Of a DNA stretch of 5,014 bases, positions 1-5,014 are shown in pieces. Positions within the stretch are counted from its first letter, which is position 1. Every line of letters begins with the position of its first letter. Under the pieces are notes generated by a model that saw only the letters and a program-made list of their open reading frames with translations, had not been told where the DNA came from and made no database searches. Where the stretch lies: the NCBI GenBank assembly GCA_964368985.1, contig CAYJDW010000149.1:1-5014 (forward strand). Direction: 5' to 3'. The translations under genes and the position numbers were made by a program. The DNA is from G023898405 sp964368985 (GTDB lineage Bacteria > Myxococcota > UBA727 > JABDBI01).

Positions 1-510
1 GCCATATACCTGCTTGGACCAATCAAAGTGGAAGATCTAACTATTCAACTTCAGATTGCCAAAACTTTAAAGTATGAAGATGCAGATATTCGCAAAGCTG
101 CAGCAAAAATACTTAAAAAAATCAAACCCCAGAATGGTACTGTGCAGCTCACGATTGTCGAAGCTTTAATAAATAGCCATTGGGATGTTCGCAAAAATGC
201 AGCACGATTATTGGGGGCAATCAACCTGGAGAACGATGCAATTCAGAATAAGATTGCCGAAGCTTTAAGCAATACCCATTGGGATGTTCGCCAAGATGCA
301 GCAAGCTTACTTGGAGAAATCAGGCCAACCAATAGTGAGATCCATTTAAAGCTCGCTTTAGCATTAAAGGATACCAGTTGGCGTGTTCGTTTAGCTGCGG
401 CAAAAGCACTTGGAGCAATCAATTCGGAAAATAGCAGTATTAAGTTTAAGCTTGCCGCAGCCTTAAAAGATGAAAATCCGCAGGTTAGAGAAGCTGCAGA
501 TGAGGCACTT
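1..510 (+). repeat. Degenerate 99-bp tandem repeats encoding HEAT units
   Basis: The coding sequence repeats with a 99-base (33-codon) period; the conserved Arg codons start at 91, 190, 289, 388 and 487. The closest pair at DNA level is 151-204 against 250-303, where I count 47 of 54 identical bases, including the shared run CCATTGGGATGTTCGC at 177-192 and 276-291. The other units are similar mainly at protein level. This suggests growth by internal duplication, with units 2 and 3 the most recently copied or homogenised. Confidence 0.8.
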
Positions 511-516
511 CAATAA
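1..516 (+). CDS. HEAT-repeat protein, C-terminal part (5' end outside window)
   Basis: The reading frame is open from base 1 to a TAA at 514-516, giving 171 residues; the true start lies upstream. A GTG at 28 is possible but lies inside a repeat and has no good ribosome site, so I treat it as an internal valine. The protein consists of helical repeats: an arginine recurs every 33 residues (31, 64, 97, 130, 163), preceded by a hydrophobic residue and, in repeats 2-4, by a tryptophan (61, 94, 127). It is followed by an Ala-rich helix and an L-G-x-I turn. This matches the HEAT / PBS-lyase-like HEAT family, which builds alpha-solenoid scaffolds for protein binding. No catalytic domain, signal peptide or membrane segment is visible in this part, so its partner and function are unknown. 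It is A/T-rich, converges on alaS and has no clear intrinsic terminator. HEAT family assignment is firm; function is open. Confidence 0.85.
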   Translation, partial: AIYLLGPIKVEDLTIQLQIAKTLKYEDADIRKAAAKILKKIKPQNGTVQLTIVEALINSHWDVRKNAARLLGAINLENDAIQNKIAEALSNTHWDVRQDAASLLGEIRPTNSEIHLKLALALKDTSWRVRLAAAKALGAINSENSSIKFKLAAALKDENPQVREAADEALQ

Positions 517-569
517 ATCTTAGTGCTAGTAGGTTTTTTCCAGTGAGAAATATATTGCGCAATAAAAGG

Positions 570-592
570 TCTGAACCCTTCGCGGGTTCAGA
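570..592 (-). terminator. Hairpin, probable second alaS terminator
   Basis: CTGAACCC at 571-578 pairs with GGGTTCAG at 584-591 around a 5-base loop, and T570-A592 extends the stem to nine pairs. Read on the - strand it is followed by CCTTTTATTG, a short U-rich tail. On the + strand it is followed by an A-rich run, so it suits alaS better than the HEAT gene. It lies about 40 bases beyond the alaS stop, behind a first hairpin. Confidence 0.55.
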
Positions 593-632
593 TAAAAAAA
601 TATTAAAAGATAAGAGCCTTTGTTTCTCTTAT
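593..632 (-). terminator. Intrinsic terminator overlapping the alaS stop codon
   Basis: ATAAGAG (610-616) and CTCTTAT (626-632) form a perfect 7-bp stem with a 9-base loop. On the - strand the hairpin is followed directly by a 17-base tract (609 down to 593) with 12 T, including a run of seven. The arm at 626-632 contains the alaS TAA (629-631), so the hairpin forms partly within the last codons. The stem has only two G-C pairs, so it may work together with the G/C-richer hairpin at 570-592. Confidence 0.5.
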
Positions 633-3274
633 ATATTCAACACTTGCTCTAAAGCACGTCCAATTTGTTCTAGAGCTGTTCCCAAAGCGCTCGCTTTATC
701 ACCGCCAGCTTGAGCAAAATCAGGCCGACCACCGCCTTTGCCGCCCACGAGGGGGGCCGCTTCAGAGACTAGTTTACCCGCATGAACTTTAGCGCTGAGA
801 TCTTTGGTGGCCGCTACTAAAATGATGCATTTATTATCGGCCTGCTTCATGCCTAAGGCCACAACACCGCTGCCGATGGCGTCGCGAATGAGGTCGGCAT
901 AGGTGCGAAGATCATTAGCGTCGCTGAGGTTCTCCACTACTTGAGCCACGAAACGATAGGGGCCGATTAAACTTGCCCCTGCCGCAGCGGCTTGAGCTTG
1001 GTCTTTGAGTGAACTGTTGGTTTGCGATTTTAATGCTTGCTCGGCTTTTTTCGCTTGCACTATTAACTGCTCAACGCGATCGGGTAAATCAGAAGATTTT
1101 ACACCGAGTTTTCTGCTTAAGTTTTTTAAAATACCATCATTAGTCCGAGCAAAGGCCAGAGCACCTTCACCAGTGACGGCTTCCATCCGCCGAATCCCTT
1201 GTGCCAAGGGACCTTCGTTGGTGATGCGAAATGACCCGATGTCGCCGGTGCGTGAGCAGTGAGTACCGCCACACAATTCGATGGAATGAGAGCCCATGTC
1301 GAGCACCCGCACGGCGGCTTCATATTTTTCCCCAAAGAGGGCAAGGGCGCCGTGAGCCTTGGCTTCATCCATGGTCATGATCTTGGTCTTCGCTTCCTCA
1401 TTGAGCAAAATCCATTGATTGACCAGGCTTTCCACCTCATCCAGCTCTGCTGAGGTCATTGCTTCAAAGTGAGAAAAGTCAAAACGTAAACGATCGGGTG
1501 CCACCAGTGAGCCTTTTTGCACCACATGGCTGCCTAAAACTTTTCTTAAAGCTGCGTGCAAAAGATGGGTCGCGGAATGGTTGCGCATGATGGATTGCCT
1601 GCGATCCCAATCGACTTTTCCTGCAAGTTTGCTCGACTGAGTGAGCGTCCCTTCAATCATTTCCACCAAATGCAGATGTAGGCCTGCGATTTTTTTGGTG
1701 TCATAGACCCGGGCTTTTAGACCATCGCCCAAAAGAAAGCCTGTGTCGCCGATCTGACCACCGGATTCGCCGTAAAAAGGCGTTTCTTTAAGCATCACTA
1801 AACCACATTGAGAAGCCTTAAGACCCTCTACTTCGCGATTTTCGTTGATTATGGCCACGACTTGGAGTTTATCCATCTCAGCTTGGTTATGAAAAAGCGT
1901 TTTTCCGAGGCGTTCACCTAAAACAATAAAAATATCGTCAACGCCTTTTAACCCTAAGCCCTGGCCCGATTTTTCCTCGTGGCTTTTTTGAGCACTATTA
2001 AAGGCTTCCCAATCGATATCTAGGCCCCGTTCTTTGGCCAAATCCTCTGTTAAATCGGGGGGAAAGCCATAGGTTTCATGCAAACGAAAAACTATTTCGC
2101 CGCTGAGCGCATGGCCGTGTGCTAGATCTTTGGTTTGCTGATGAAAAAGCGCGAGGCCCCGATCAAGAGTGCGTCGAAATGATTCTTCTTCCTGAAAGAC
2201 CACTTTTTCGATCACCGATTTAGCATCGTTCAACTCGCCATAAACACCTCCCATTTGCGCGATTAATTCTAAGCACACATGATGAAAGAATGGCTCGCTC
2301 AAGCCTAGCTGAGCCCCGTGGCGAATAGCTCTGCGCATAATACGGCGGAGCACATAGCCACGACCTTCATTGCTTGGAAAAAGACCATCAGCGATTAAAA
2401 AGGAAGTTGCGCGGGCGTGATCCGCGATTACGCGCATGGCCATGTCGTCGGGAGCATTGGTAGCCCCATAAACTTTTTTGCTCAGTTGCTCGGCCTTTTT
2501 CACCAAAGGACGCAAAAGATCGGTGTCATAATTACTCGGCAAATTATTCACAACACAAGCAAGACGCTCAAGCCCCATGCCAGTATCCACGCAAGGAGCG
2601 GGGAGGGGTCTTAAAGTGCCATCGGGCATTTGTTCATATTGCATAAATACGAGGTTCCAAATCTCGATATTTTTATCATCTAAATCATCATGCCCAAAGG
2701 TCATTTTAACATCACCACGATCATAATGGATCTCGGTGCAAGGGCCACAGGGGCCCGTATCACCCATTTGCCAGAAATTATCAGCCCGGCCCAAGTGTTT
2801 AATGCGCTCTTTGGGAATGCCAATCTTTTCATGCCAGATCTTTTCGGCCTCAGTATCTGCTGGCACCTGGGCATCGCCGGCAAAAACGCTGACGCTTAGC
2901 CTTTTGGGGTCGAGTTTAATGACCTTGGTTAAAAATTCCCAGGCCATGGTGATGGCTTCTTCTTTAAAATAATCGCCAAAGGAAAAATTGCCGAGCATTT
3001 CAAAGAAAGTATGGTGGCGGGCGGTTTGACCCACATTTTCCAAGTCATTATGCTTGCCGCCAGCCCGGACGCACTTTTGACTAGTGGTAGCGCGGCTATA
3101 GGGGCGGCTTTCTTTTTGGGTAAAGACGTTTTTAAACTGCACCATGCCTGCGTTCACAAACAAAAGGCTCGGGTCATCATGAGGAATAAGCGGGGCGCTT
3201 TTTTCCACACTGTGGCTATGTTGGCGAAAGAACTCAAGAAATGAAGAACGCAGAGCTTGGCTGCTAATGGTCAT
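629..3274 (-). CDS. alaS: Alanyl-tRNA synthetase
   Basis: This cytoplasmic class II aminoacyl-tRNA synthetase activates alanine with ATP, charges tRNA-Ala and hydrolyses mischarged Ser/Gly-tRNA-Ala. The 881 residues match the usual bacterial length (about 875). The N-terminal catalytic core shows the motif 1 region (NAGMVQFK, 41-48), the motif 2 region (CVRAGGKHNDLENVG near 68-82, then HHTFFEMLGNFSFGDYFK at 87-104) and motif 3 (DTGMGLERL, 230-238). The editing domain has the zinc ligands H566/H570 (HSATH) and C668/H672 (CGGTH). A helical linker near 730-760 leads to the C-terminal C-Ala/DHHA1 domain with GGKGGGRPDFAQAGG at 844-858. The ATG at 3274 is supported by AAGGG eight bases upstream. 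It is transcribed divergently from rpmE, with a candidate promoter at 3308-3336, and ends in TAA. All expected catalytic and editing residues seen are present, with no frameshift or truncation. Confidence 0.98.
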   Translation of the reverse strand: MTISSQALRSSFLEFFRQHSHSVEKSAPLIPHDDPSLLFVNAGMVQFKNVFTQKESRPYSRATTSQKCVRAGGKHNDLENVGQTARHHTFFEMLGNFSFGDYFKEEAITMAWEFLTKVIKLDPKRLSVSVFAGDAQVPADTEAEKIWHEKIGIPKERIKHLGRADNFWQMGDTGPCGPCTEIHYDRGDVKMTFGHDDLDDKNIEIWNLVFMQYEQMPDGTLRPLPAPCVDTGMGLERLACVVNNLPSNYDTDLLRPLVKKAEQLSKKVYGATNAPDDMAMRVIADHARATSFLIADGLFPSNEGRGYVLRRIMRRAIRHGAQLGLSEPFFHHVCLELIAQMGGVYGELNDAKSVIEKVVFQEEESFRRTLDRGLALFHQQTKDLAHGHALSGEIVFRLHETYGFPPDLTEDLAKERGLDIDWEAFNSAQKSHEEKSGQGLGLKGVDDIFIVLGERLGKTLFHNQAEMDKLQVVAIINENREVEGLKASQCGLVMLKETPFYGESGGQIGDTGFLLGDGLKARVYDTKKIAGLHLHLVEMIEGTLTQSSKLAGKVDWDRRQSIMRNHSATHLLHAALRKVLGSHVVQKGSLVAPDRLRFDFSHFEAMTSAELDEVESLVNQWILLNEEAKTKIMTMDEAKAHGALALFGEKYEAAVRVLDMGSHSIELCGGTHCSRTGDIGSFRITNEGPLAQGIRRMEAVTGEGALAFARTNDGILKNLSRKLGVKSSDLPDRVEQLIVQAKKAEQALKSQTNSSLKDQAQAAAAGASLIGPYRFVAQVVENLSDANDLRTYADLIRDAIGSGVVALGMKQADNKCIILVAATKDLSAKVHAGKLVSEAAPLVGGKGGGRPDFAQAGGDKASALGTALEQIGRALEQVLNI

Positions 3275-3288
3275 GGTGAATACCCTTA
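3275..3288. promoter_or_regulatory. Candidate operator, copy A (over alaS RBS)
   Basis: GGTGAATACCCTTA matches the element at 3351-3364 at 12 of 14 positions in the same orientation. It has a short dyad, GGT-GAAT-ACC. It lies immediately before the alaS start codon, downstream of the predicted transcription start. A regulatory role is inferred from the repetition and placement only. Confidence 0.35.
3283..3287 (-). promoter_or_regulatory. alaS ribosome binding site
   Basis: AAGGG on the - strand lies eight bases before the alaS ATG and fixes that start. It lies inside the first copy of the 14-base element at 3275-3288, so anything binding there could also block translation. Confidence 0.7.
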
Positions 3289-3307
3289 TTTACTGTTAAG
3301 GCATCGG

Positions 3308-3336
3308 CTTATAAGATTTCAGTACGCTATGCGCAA
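3308..3336 (-). promoter_or_regulatory. Candidate sigma-70-type promoter for alaS
   Basis: On the - strand, TTGCGC (3336-3331) is followed after exactly 17 bases by TATAAG (3313-3308), which matches the TATAAT consensus at five of six positions; the -35 matches at three of six. Transcription would start near 3301, leaving a leader of about 25 bases that contains the alaS ribosome site. It is the best-spaced promoter I found in the divergent region. Confidence 0.5.
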
Positions 3337-3350
3337 TACGTTGTTTTAAG

Positions 3351-3364
3351 GGTGATTACCCTAA
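3351..3364. promoter_or_regulatory. Candidate operator, copy B (between divergent promoters)
   Basis: GGTGATTACCCTAA is the second copy of the 14-base element. Its dyad is more complete here: with the preceding bases it reads AGGGT-GATT-ACCCT (3349-3362). It lies 15 bases upstream of the alaS -35 and just upstream of the candidate rpmE -35. Function is inferred only. Confidence 0.35.
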
Positions 3365-3371
3365 GAGTGCG

Positions 3372-3399
3372 TTGACTTTGCCAAGTTTGTTGTTAAAAA
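3372..3399 (+). promoter_or_regulatory. Weak candidate promoter for rpmE operon
   Basis: TTGACT at 3372-3377 (five of six to the -35 consensus) is followed after 16 bases by TAAAAA at 3394-3399 (four of six to the -10). It lies about 40 bases before the rpmE start. The -10 is poor and the region is A/T-rich enough to give such matches by chance. Confidence 0.3.
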
Positions 3400-3441
3400 C
3401 TGAGGGTTGATTTTTTGATATCCTAGTAAAGAGAGAAGAAC

Positions 3442-3648
3442 ATGAAAGCAGATATTCATCCAAAATACACTGAAGTAAGCATCGGCTGCGCTTGTGGCGC
3501 CAAATACGATACCCGTAGCACCAAAAGCTATAATATTGATATTTGCTCCGCTTGCCACCCATTTTTCACTGGTAAAGCTAAGCTCATCGATACCGAAGGT
3601 CGTATTGATCGATTCCGCAAAAAATATCAAAGCGGCGCTAAAAAATAA
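3442..3648 (+). CDS. rpmE: 50S ribosomal protein L31, zinc-binding type
   Basis: L31 is a small protein of the large ribosomal subunit that contacts the small subunit at the central protuberance. The 68-residue product starts MKADIHPKY and contains CSACHPFFTGK, both hallmarks of the family. The four cysteines C16, C18, C35 and C38 form the C-x-C...C-x-x-C zinc site, so this is the C+ (zinc-holding) paralogue rather than the C- form expressed in zinc starvation. The gap between the cysteine pairs is two residues shorter than in E. coli as I recall it, with no key residue lost. The ATG at 3442 is preceded by a purine-rich GAGAGAAGAA tract (3431-3440), which serves as the ribosome site. It is divergent from alaS. 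No terminator lies between it and the next gene, so it probably leads a three-gene operon ending in prfA. Confidence 0.97.
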   Translation: MKADIHPKYTEVSIGCACGAKYDTRSTKSYNIDICSACHPFFTGKAKLIDTEGRIDRFRKKYQSGAKK

Positions 3649-3672
3649 TATTAAAAATGACTTAAACAAGCT

Positions 3673-3676
3673 GGAG
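3673..3676 (+). promoter_or_regulatory. Ribosome binding site of the small membrane protein
   Basis: GGAG lies seven bases before the ATG at 3684. An in-frame TAA at 3663-3665 rules out any longer version, so this site and start define the small gene. The signal is much better than anything in front of prfA. Confidence 0.65.
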
Positions 3677-3683
3677 TGTATAT

Positions 3684-3869
3684 ATGTCCCACAGTCTGGA
3701 ACGCTTATATTCCCCTGGCTTATTTGATATTATTTTTCCATTTTTCGCGTTTTTTTTCGTCATTGTTCTGCCATCGGCGTTTGGGATCTATGTGATCGTG
3801 AGAGTTTTAGGCGGGCAATATAGCGGCGAAGATGCGCGCAAGCCTTCATTGCCTAAGGATTTGGGCTAG
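3684..3869 (+). CDS. Small single-pass membrane protein, unrecognised
   Basis: I do not recognise this 61-residue protein. It has one long hydrophobic stretch at about residues 16-39, rich in phenylalanine (FPFFAFFF at 18-25) with a proline at 30, followed by a polar tail (40-61) carrying R40, R52, K53 and K58. By the positive-inside rule the tail should be cytoplasmic, with the short N-terminus outside. No cleavable signal peptide or enzyme motif is seen. A good GGAG ribosome site and its position 35 bases after rpmE, with no terminator on either side, support a real gene in the rpmE-prfA operon. Its stop is TAG, and its frame is the same as prfA, whose ATG comes only six bases later. It could be a true membrane protein, or a leader peptide whose translation controls prfA. 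Confidence 0.7.
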   Translation: MSHSLERLYSPGLFDIIFPFFAFFFVIVLPSAFGIYVIVRVLGGQYSGEDARKPSLPKDLG

Positions 3870-3875
3870 TGTTTT

Positions 3876-4934
3876 ATGCGTGATAAACTTAATAGTATCA
3901 AAGAGCGATACCATGGTATTCTCGAAAAACTGAGTGAGCAGGGCACCGACCAGGCTACCATGCTCAAACTAAATAGAGAGCGTAGCCAGGTTGAGCCGGT
4001 AGTTATGGCTTATGAGCGATTGCTCAAAAGCGAACAAGATCTCGAGGACAACCTGGAGCTATTGAAGGACGAAGATCCGGAGCTGCGGGATTTGGCCAAA
4101 GAAGAAATTGATCGCTTAAAGCCTGAGATTGAAGAAATTAACGATTTGATCAAAGTATTGCTCCTTCCCAAAGACCCACTCGATGAAAAAAATATTATTT
4201 TAGAAATTCGTGGTGGGACGGGCGGCGATGAAGCAAGCCTTTTTGCCGGCGAGCTTTTCAATATGTATGCTCGTTATGCCGAAGTTAAGCGCTGGAAAGT
4301 GGAAGTATTAAGCGCATCCGAAGGAACCAAGGGCGGCTTTAAAGAAATCACCGCCACCATCAGCGGCAACGAAGTTTATTCTCACTTAAAATACGAAGCA
4401 GGCGTTCACCGCGTGCAACGGGTACCCCAAACGGAAACCCAAGGGCGCGTTCATACCTCAGCTTGTACGGTGGCAGTTCTGGCCGAAGCTGAAGAAGTTG
4501 ACGTTAAGATTGAAGAAAAAGATATTCGCGTCGACGTATTTCGTGCCGGTGGGCCGGGCGGTCAAAGTGTTAACACCACTGACTCCGCGGTAAGAATCAC
4601 TCACATTCCTTCGGGATTAGTAGTGCAATGCCAAGATGAAAAAAGCCAGCACAAGAATAAAGCCAAGGCTTTGAAAGTGTTGCGGGCGAGACTTTATGAT
4701 CGCATGCAGGAAGAGATCAATAAAGAACGCGCAGCAGAGCGAAAAGGCATGGTAGGCAGCGGCGATCGTTCGGAAAAAATACGTACTTATAATTTCCCTC
4801 AAGATCGTTGTACCGATCACCGGGTAGGGCTTTCGGTCTATAATTTGCCGAAATTATTTTCGGGCGACATTGAAGATTTGATCAATAAGCTGCGGACCCA
4901 TTTTCAGGTTGAAGCGTTGAAGATGCAGGCTTAG
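3876..4934 (+). CDS. prfA: Peptide chain release factor 1
   Basis: RF1 reads UAA and UAG in the ribosomal A site and triggers hydrolysis of the finished peptide. The 352 residues are close to the usual length of about 360. An N-terminal helical domain (about 1-100) precedes the conserved RGGTGGDEAS (112-121). The stop-codon reading tripeptide is P184-Q185-T186, of the P-x-T type that marks RF1 rather than RF2 (SPF). The catalytic GGQ is at 228-230 within RAGGPGGQSVNTTDSAVR; Q230 is the residue normally methylated by PrmC. The ATG at 3876 lacks a strong ribosome site: AAGGAT at 3855-3860 is too distant, and GGG at 3863-3865 is weak. Translation is therefore probably coupled to the small membrane ORF that ends six bases upstream in the same frame. 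An in-frame TAG at 3867 prevents N-terminal extension. The gene itself ends in TAG followed by C. Confidence 0.97.
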   Translation: MRDKLNSIKERYHGILEKLSEQGTDQATMLKLNRERSQVEPVVMAYERLLKSEQDLEDNLELLKDEDPELRDLAKEEIDRLKPEIEEINDLIKVLLLPKDPLDEKNIILEIRGGTGGDEASLFAGELFNMYARYAEVKRWKVEVLSASEGTKGGFKEITATISGNEVYSHLKYEAGVHRVQRVPQTETQGRVHTSACTVAVLAEAEEVDVKIEEKDIRVDVFRAGGPGGQSVNTTDSAVRITHIPSGLVVQCQDEKSQHKNKAKALKVLRARLYDRMQEEINKERAAERKGMVGSGDRSEKIRTYNFPQDRCTDHRVGLSVYNLPKLFSGDIEDLINKLRTHFQVEALKMQA

Positions 4935-4961
4935 CTTTCCCAAGACCTCAGCATAATTATT

Positions 4962-5014
4962 CGTCATTGCGAGCGTAGCGCGGCAATCCATTGAAATAGC
5001 AGTAAGGATGGATT
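4962..5014. repeat. Palindromic dispersed-type repeat, cut by window end
   Basis: The stretch 4962-4990 begins CGTCATTGCGAGCG and folds on itself: ATTGC (4966-4970) with GCAAT (4983-4987), and an inner GCG/CGC pair around TAG. A second dyad follows: AATCCAT (4985-4991) is the inverted complement of ATGGATT (5008-5014), which runs into the window edge. The layout suggests a larger element with two inverted arms around a 16-base spacer, the right arm lying outside. From memory, CATTGCGAG...GCAATCC palindromes occur as dispersed intergenic repeats in many bacteria; I cannot check the family. It starts 28 bases after prfA and might also act as its transcript-end hairpin. Confidence 0.65.

Noticed and set aside
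28..516. GTG at 28 as the true start of the HEAT protein
   Set aside because: The frame continues upstream with repeat-like sequence (A-I-Y-L-L-G-P-I) to the window edge, and no Shine-Dalgarno precedes the GTG.
505..537. Possible + strand terminator for the HEAT gene: GCACT/AGTGC and a T6 run at 532-537
   Set aside because: The stem is only 5 bp with a 12-base loop, and the T run begins five bases after it; too weak to call.
553..564. Perfect 12-base palindrome TATTGCGCAATA in the convergent intergenic region
   Set aside because: No loop, no neighbouring partner copy and no promoter nearby; a single short palindrome is not enough for a site call.
1005..1453. + strand frames at 1005-1262 and 1259-1453, and an overlapping - strand frame at 1126-1368
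   Set aside because: All overlap the alaS editing-domain region in other frames, and show no family motif or ribosome site.
2417..3244. Several 60-78 codon frames over the alaS catalytic domain
   Set aside because: Shadows of alaS; the true frame carries all class II motifs without interruption.
3657..3665. Minimal ORF ATG ACT TAA between rpmE and the small membrane gene
   Set aside because: Two codons with no ribosome site at good spacing; expected by chance in an A/T-rich spacer.
3361..3669. 102-codon - strand frame opposite rpmE with a hydrophobic N-terminus
   Set aside because: It lies antisense to the unmistakable rpmE and the divergent promoter region; its apparent membrane segment is a by-product of the opposite-strand sequence, and it has no ribosome site.
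4617..4820. 67-codon - strand frame inside prfA, plus the 83-codon Ser-rich one at 4010-4261
   Set aside because: Both are fully antisense to conserved RF1 coding sequence; the Ser-rich composition reflects the complement of Asp/Glu/Leu codons.

Overview
The window holds a compact bacterial housekeeping segment with one accessory-looking gene at its left edge. Left to right: the 3' part of a HEAT-repeat protein gene on the + strand, open at the window edge; a convergent full-length alanyl-tRNA synthetase gene (alaS) on the - strand; a 167-base divergent intergenic region; then an apparent + strand operon of rpmE (ribosomal protein L31), an unrecognised 61-residue single-pass membrane protein, and prfA (peptide chain release factor 1). 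The last 53 bases hold one arm, and part of the next, of a palindromic dispersed-type repeat.

The organism is clearly bacterial. The AlaRS, L31 and RF1 sequences look proteobacterial in the broad sense. rpmE just upstream of prfA is an arrangement I associate with delta-proteobacterial-type genomes (now Bdellovibrionota, Myxococcota and relatives), so an uncultured lineage of that kind is a reasonable guess. It is inference from memory, not a placement. Base composition is uneven: the HEAT gene and intergenic stretches are A/T-rich, while alaS has strongly G/C-rich patches.

The intact genes mostly serve translation: charging of tRNA-Ala, a zinc-binding large-subunit protein, and termination at UAA/UAG. 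The alaS/rpmE intergenic region contains a plausible alaS promoter and two near-identical 14-base elements 76 bases apart, one of them over the alaS ribosome binding site. That is a candidate operator pair.

The most intriguing point is in the rpmE operon. The small membrane ORF ends in UAG, a stop read only by RF1 in standard bacteria. It lies in the same reading frame as prfA, with only two sense codons between that UAG and the prfA AUG, and prfA lacks a good Shine-Dalgarno of its own. prfA also ends in UAG, whereas the other three genes end in UAA. This would allow RF1 level to feed back on its own synthesis through readthrough or coupled reinitiation, by analogy with the RF2 frameshift. 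It remains a hypothesis from geometry alone.

No tRNA, rRNA, CRISPR array or transposase gene was seen.
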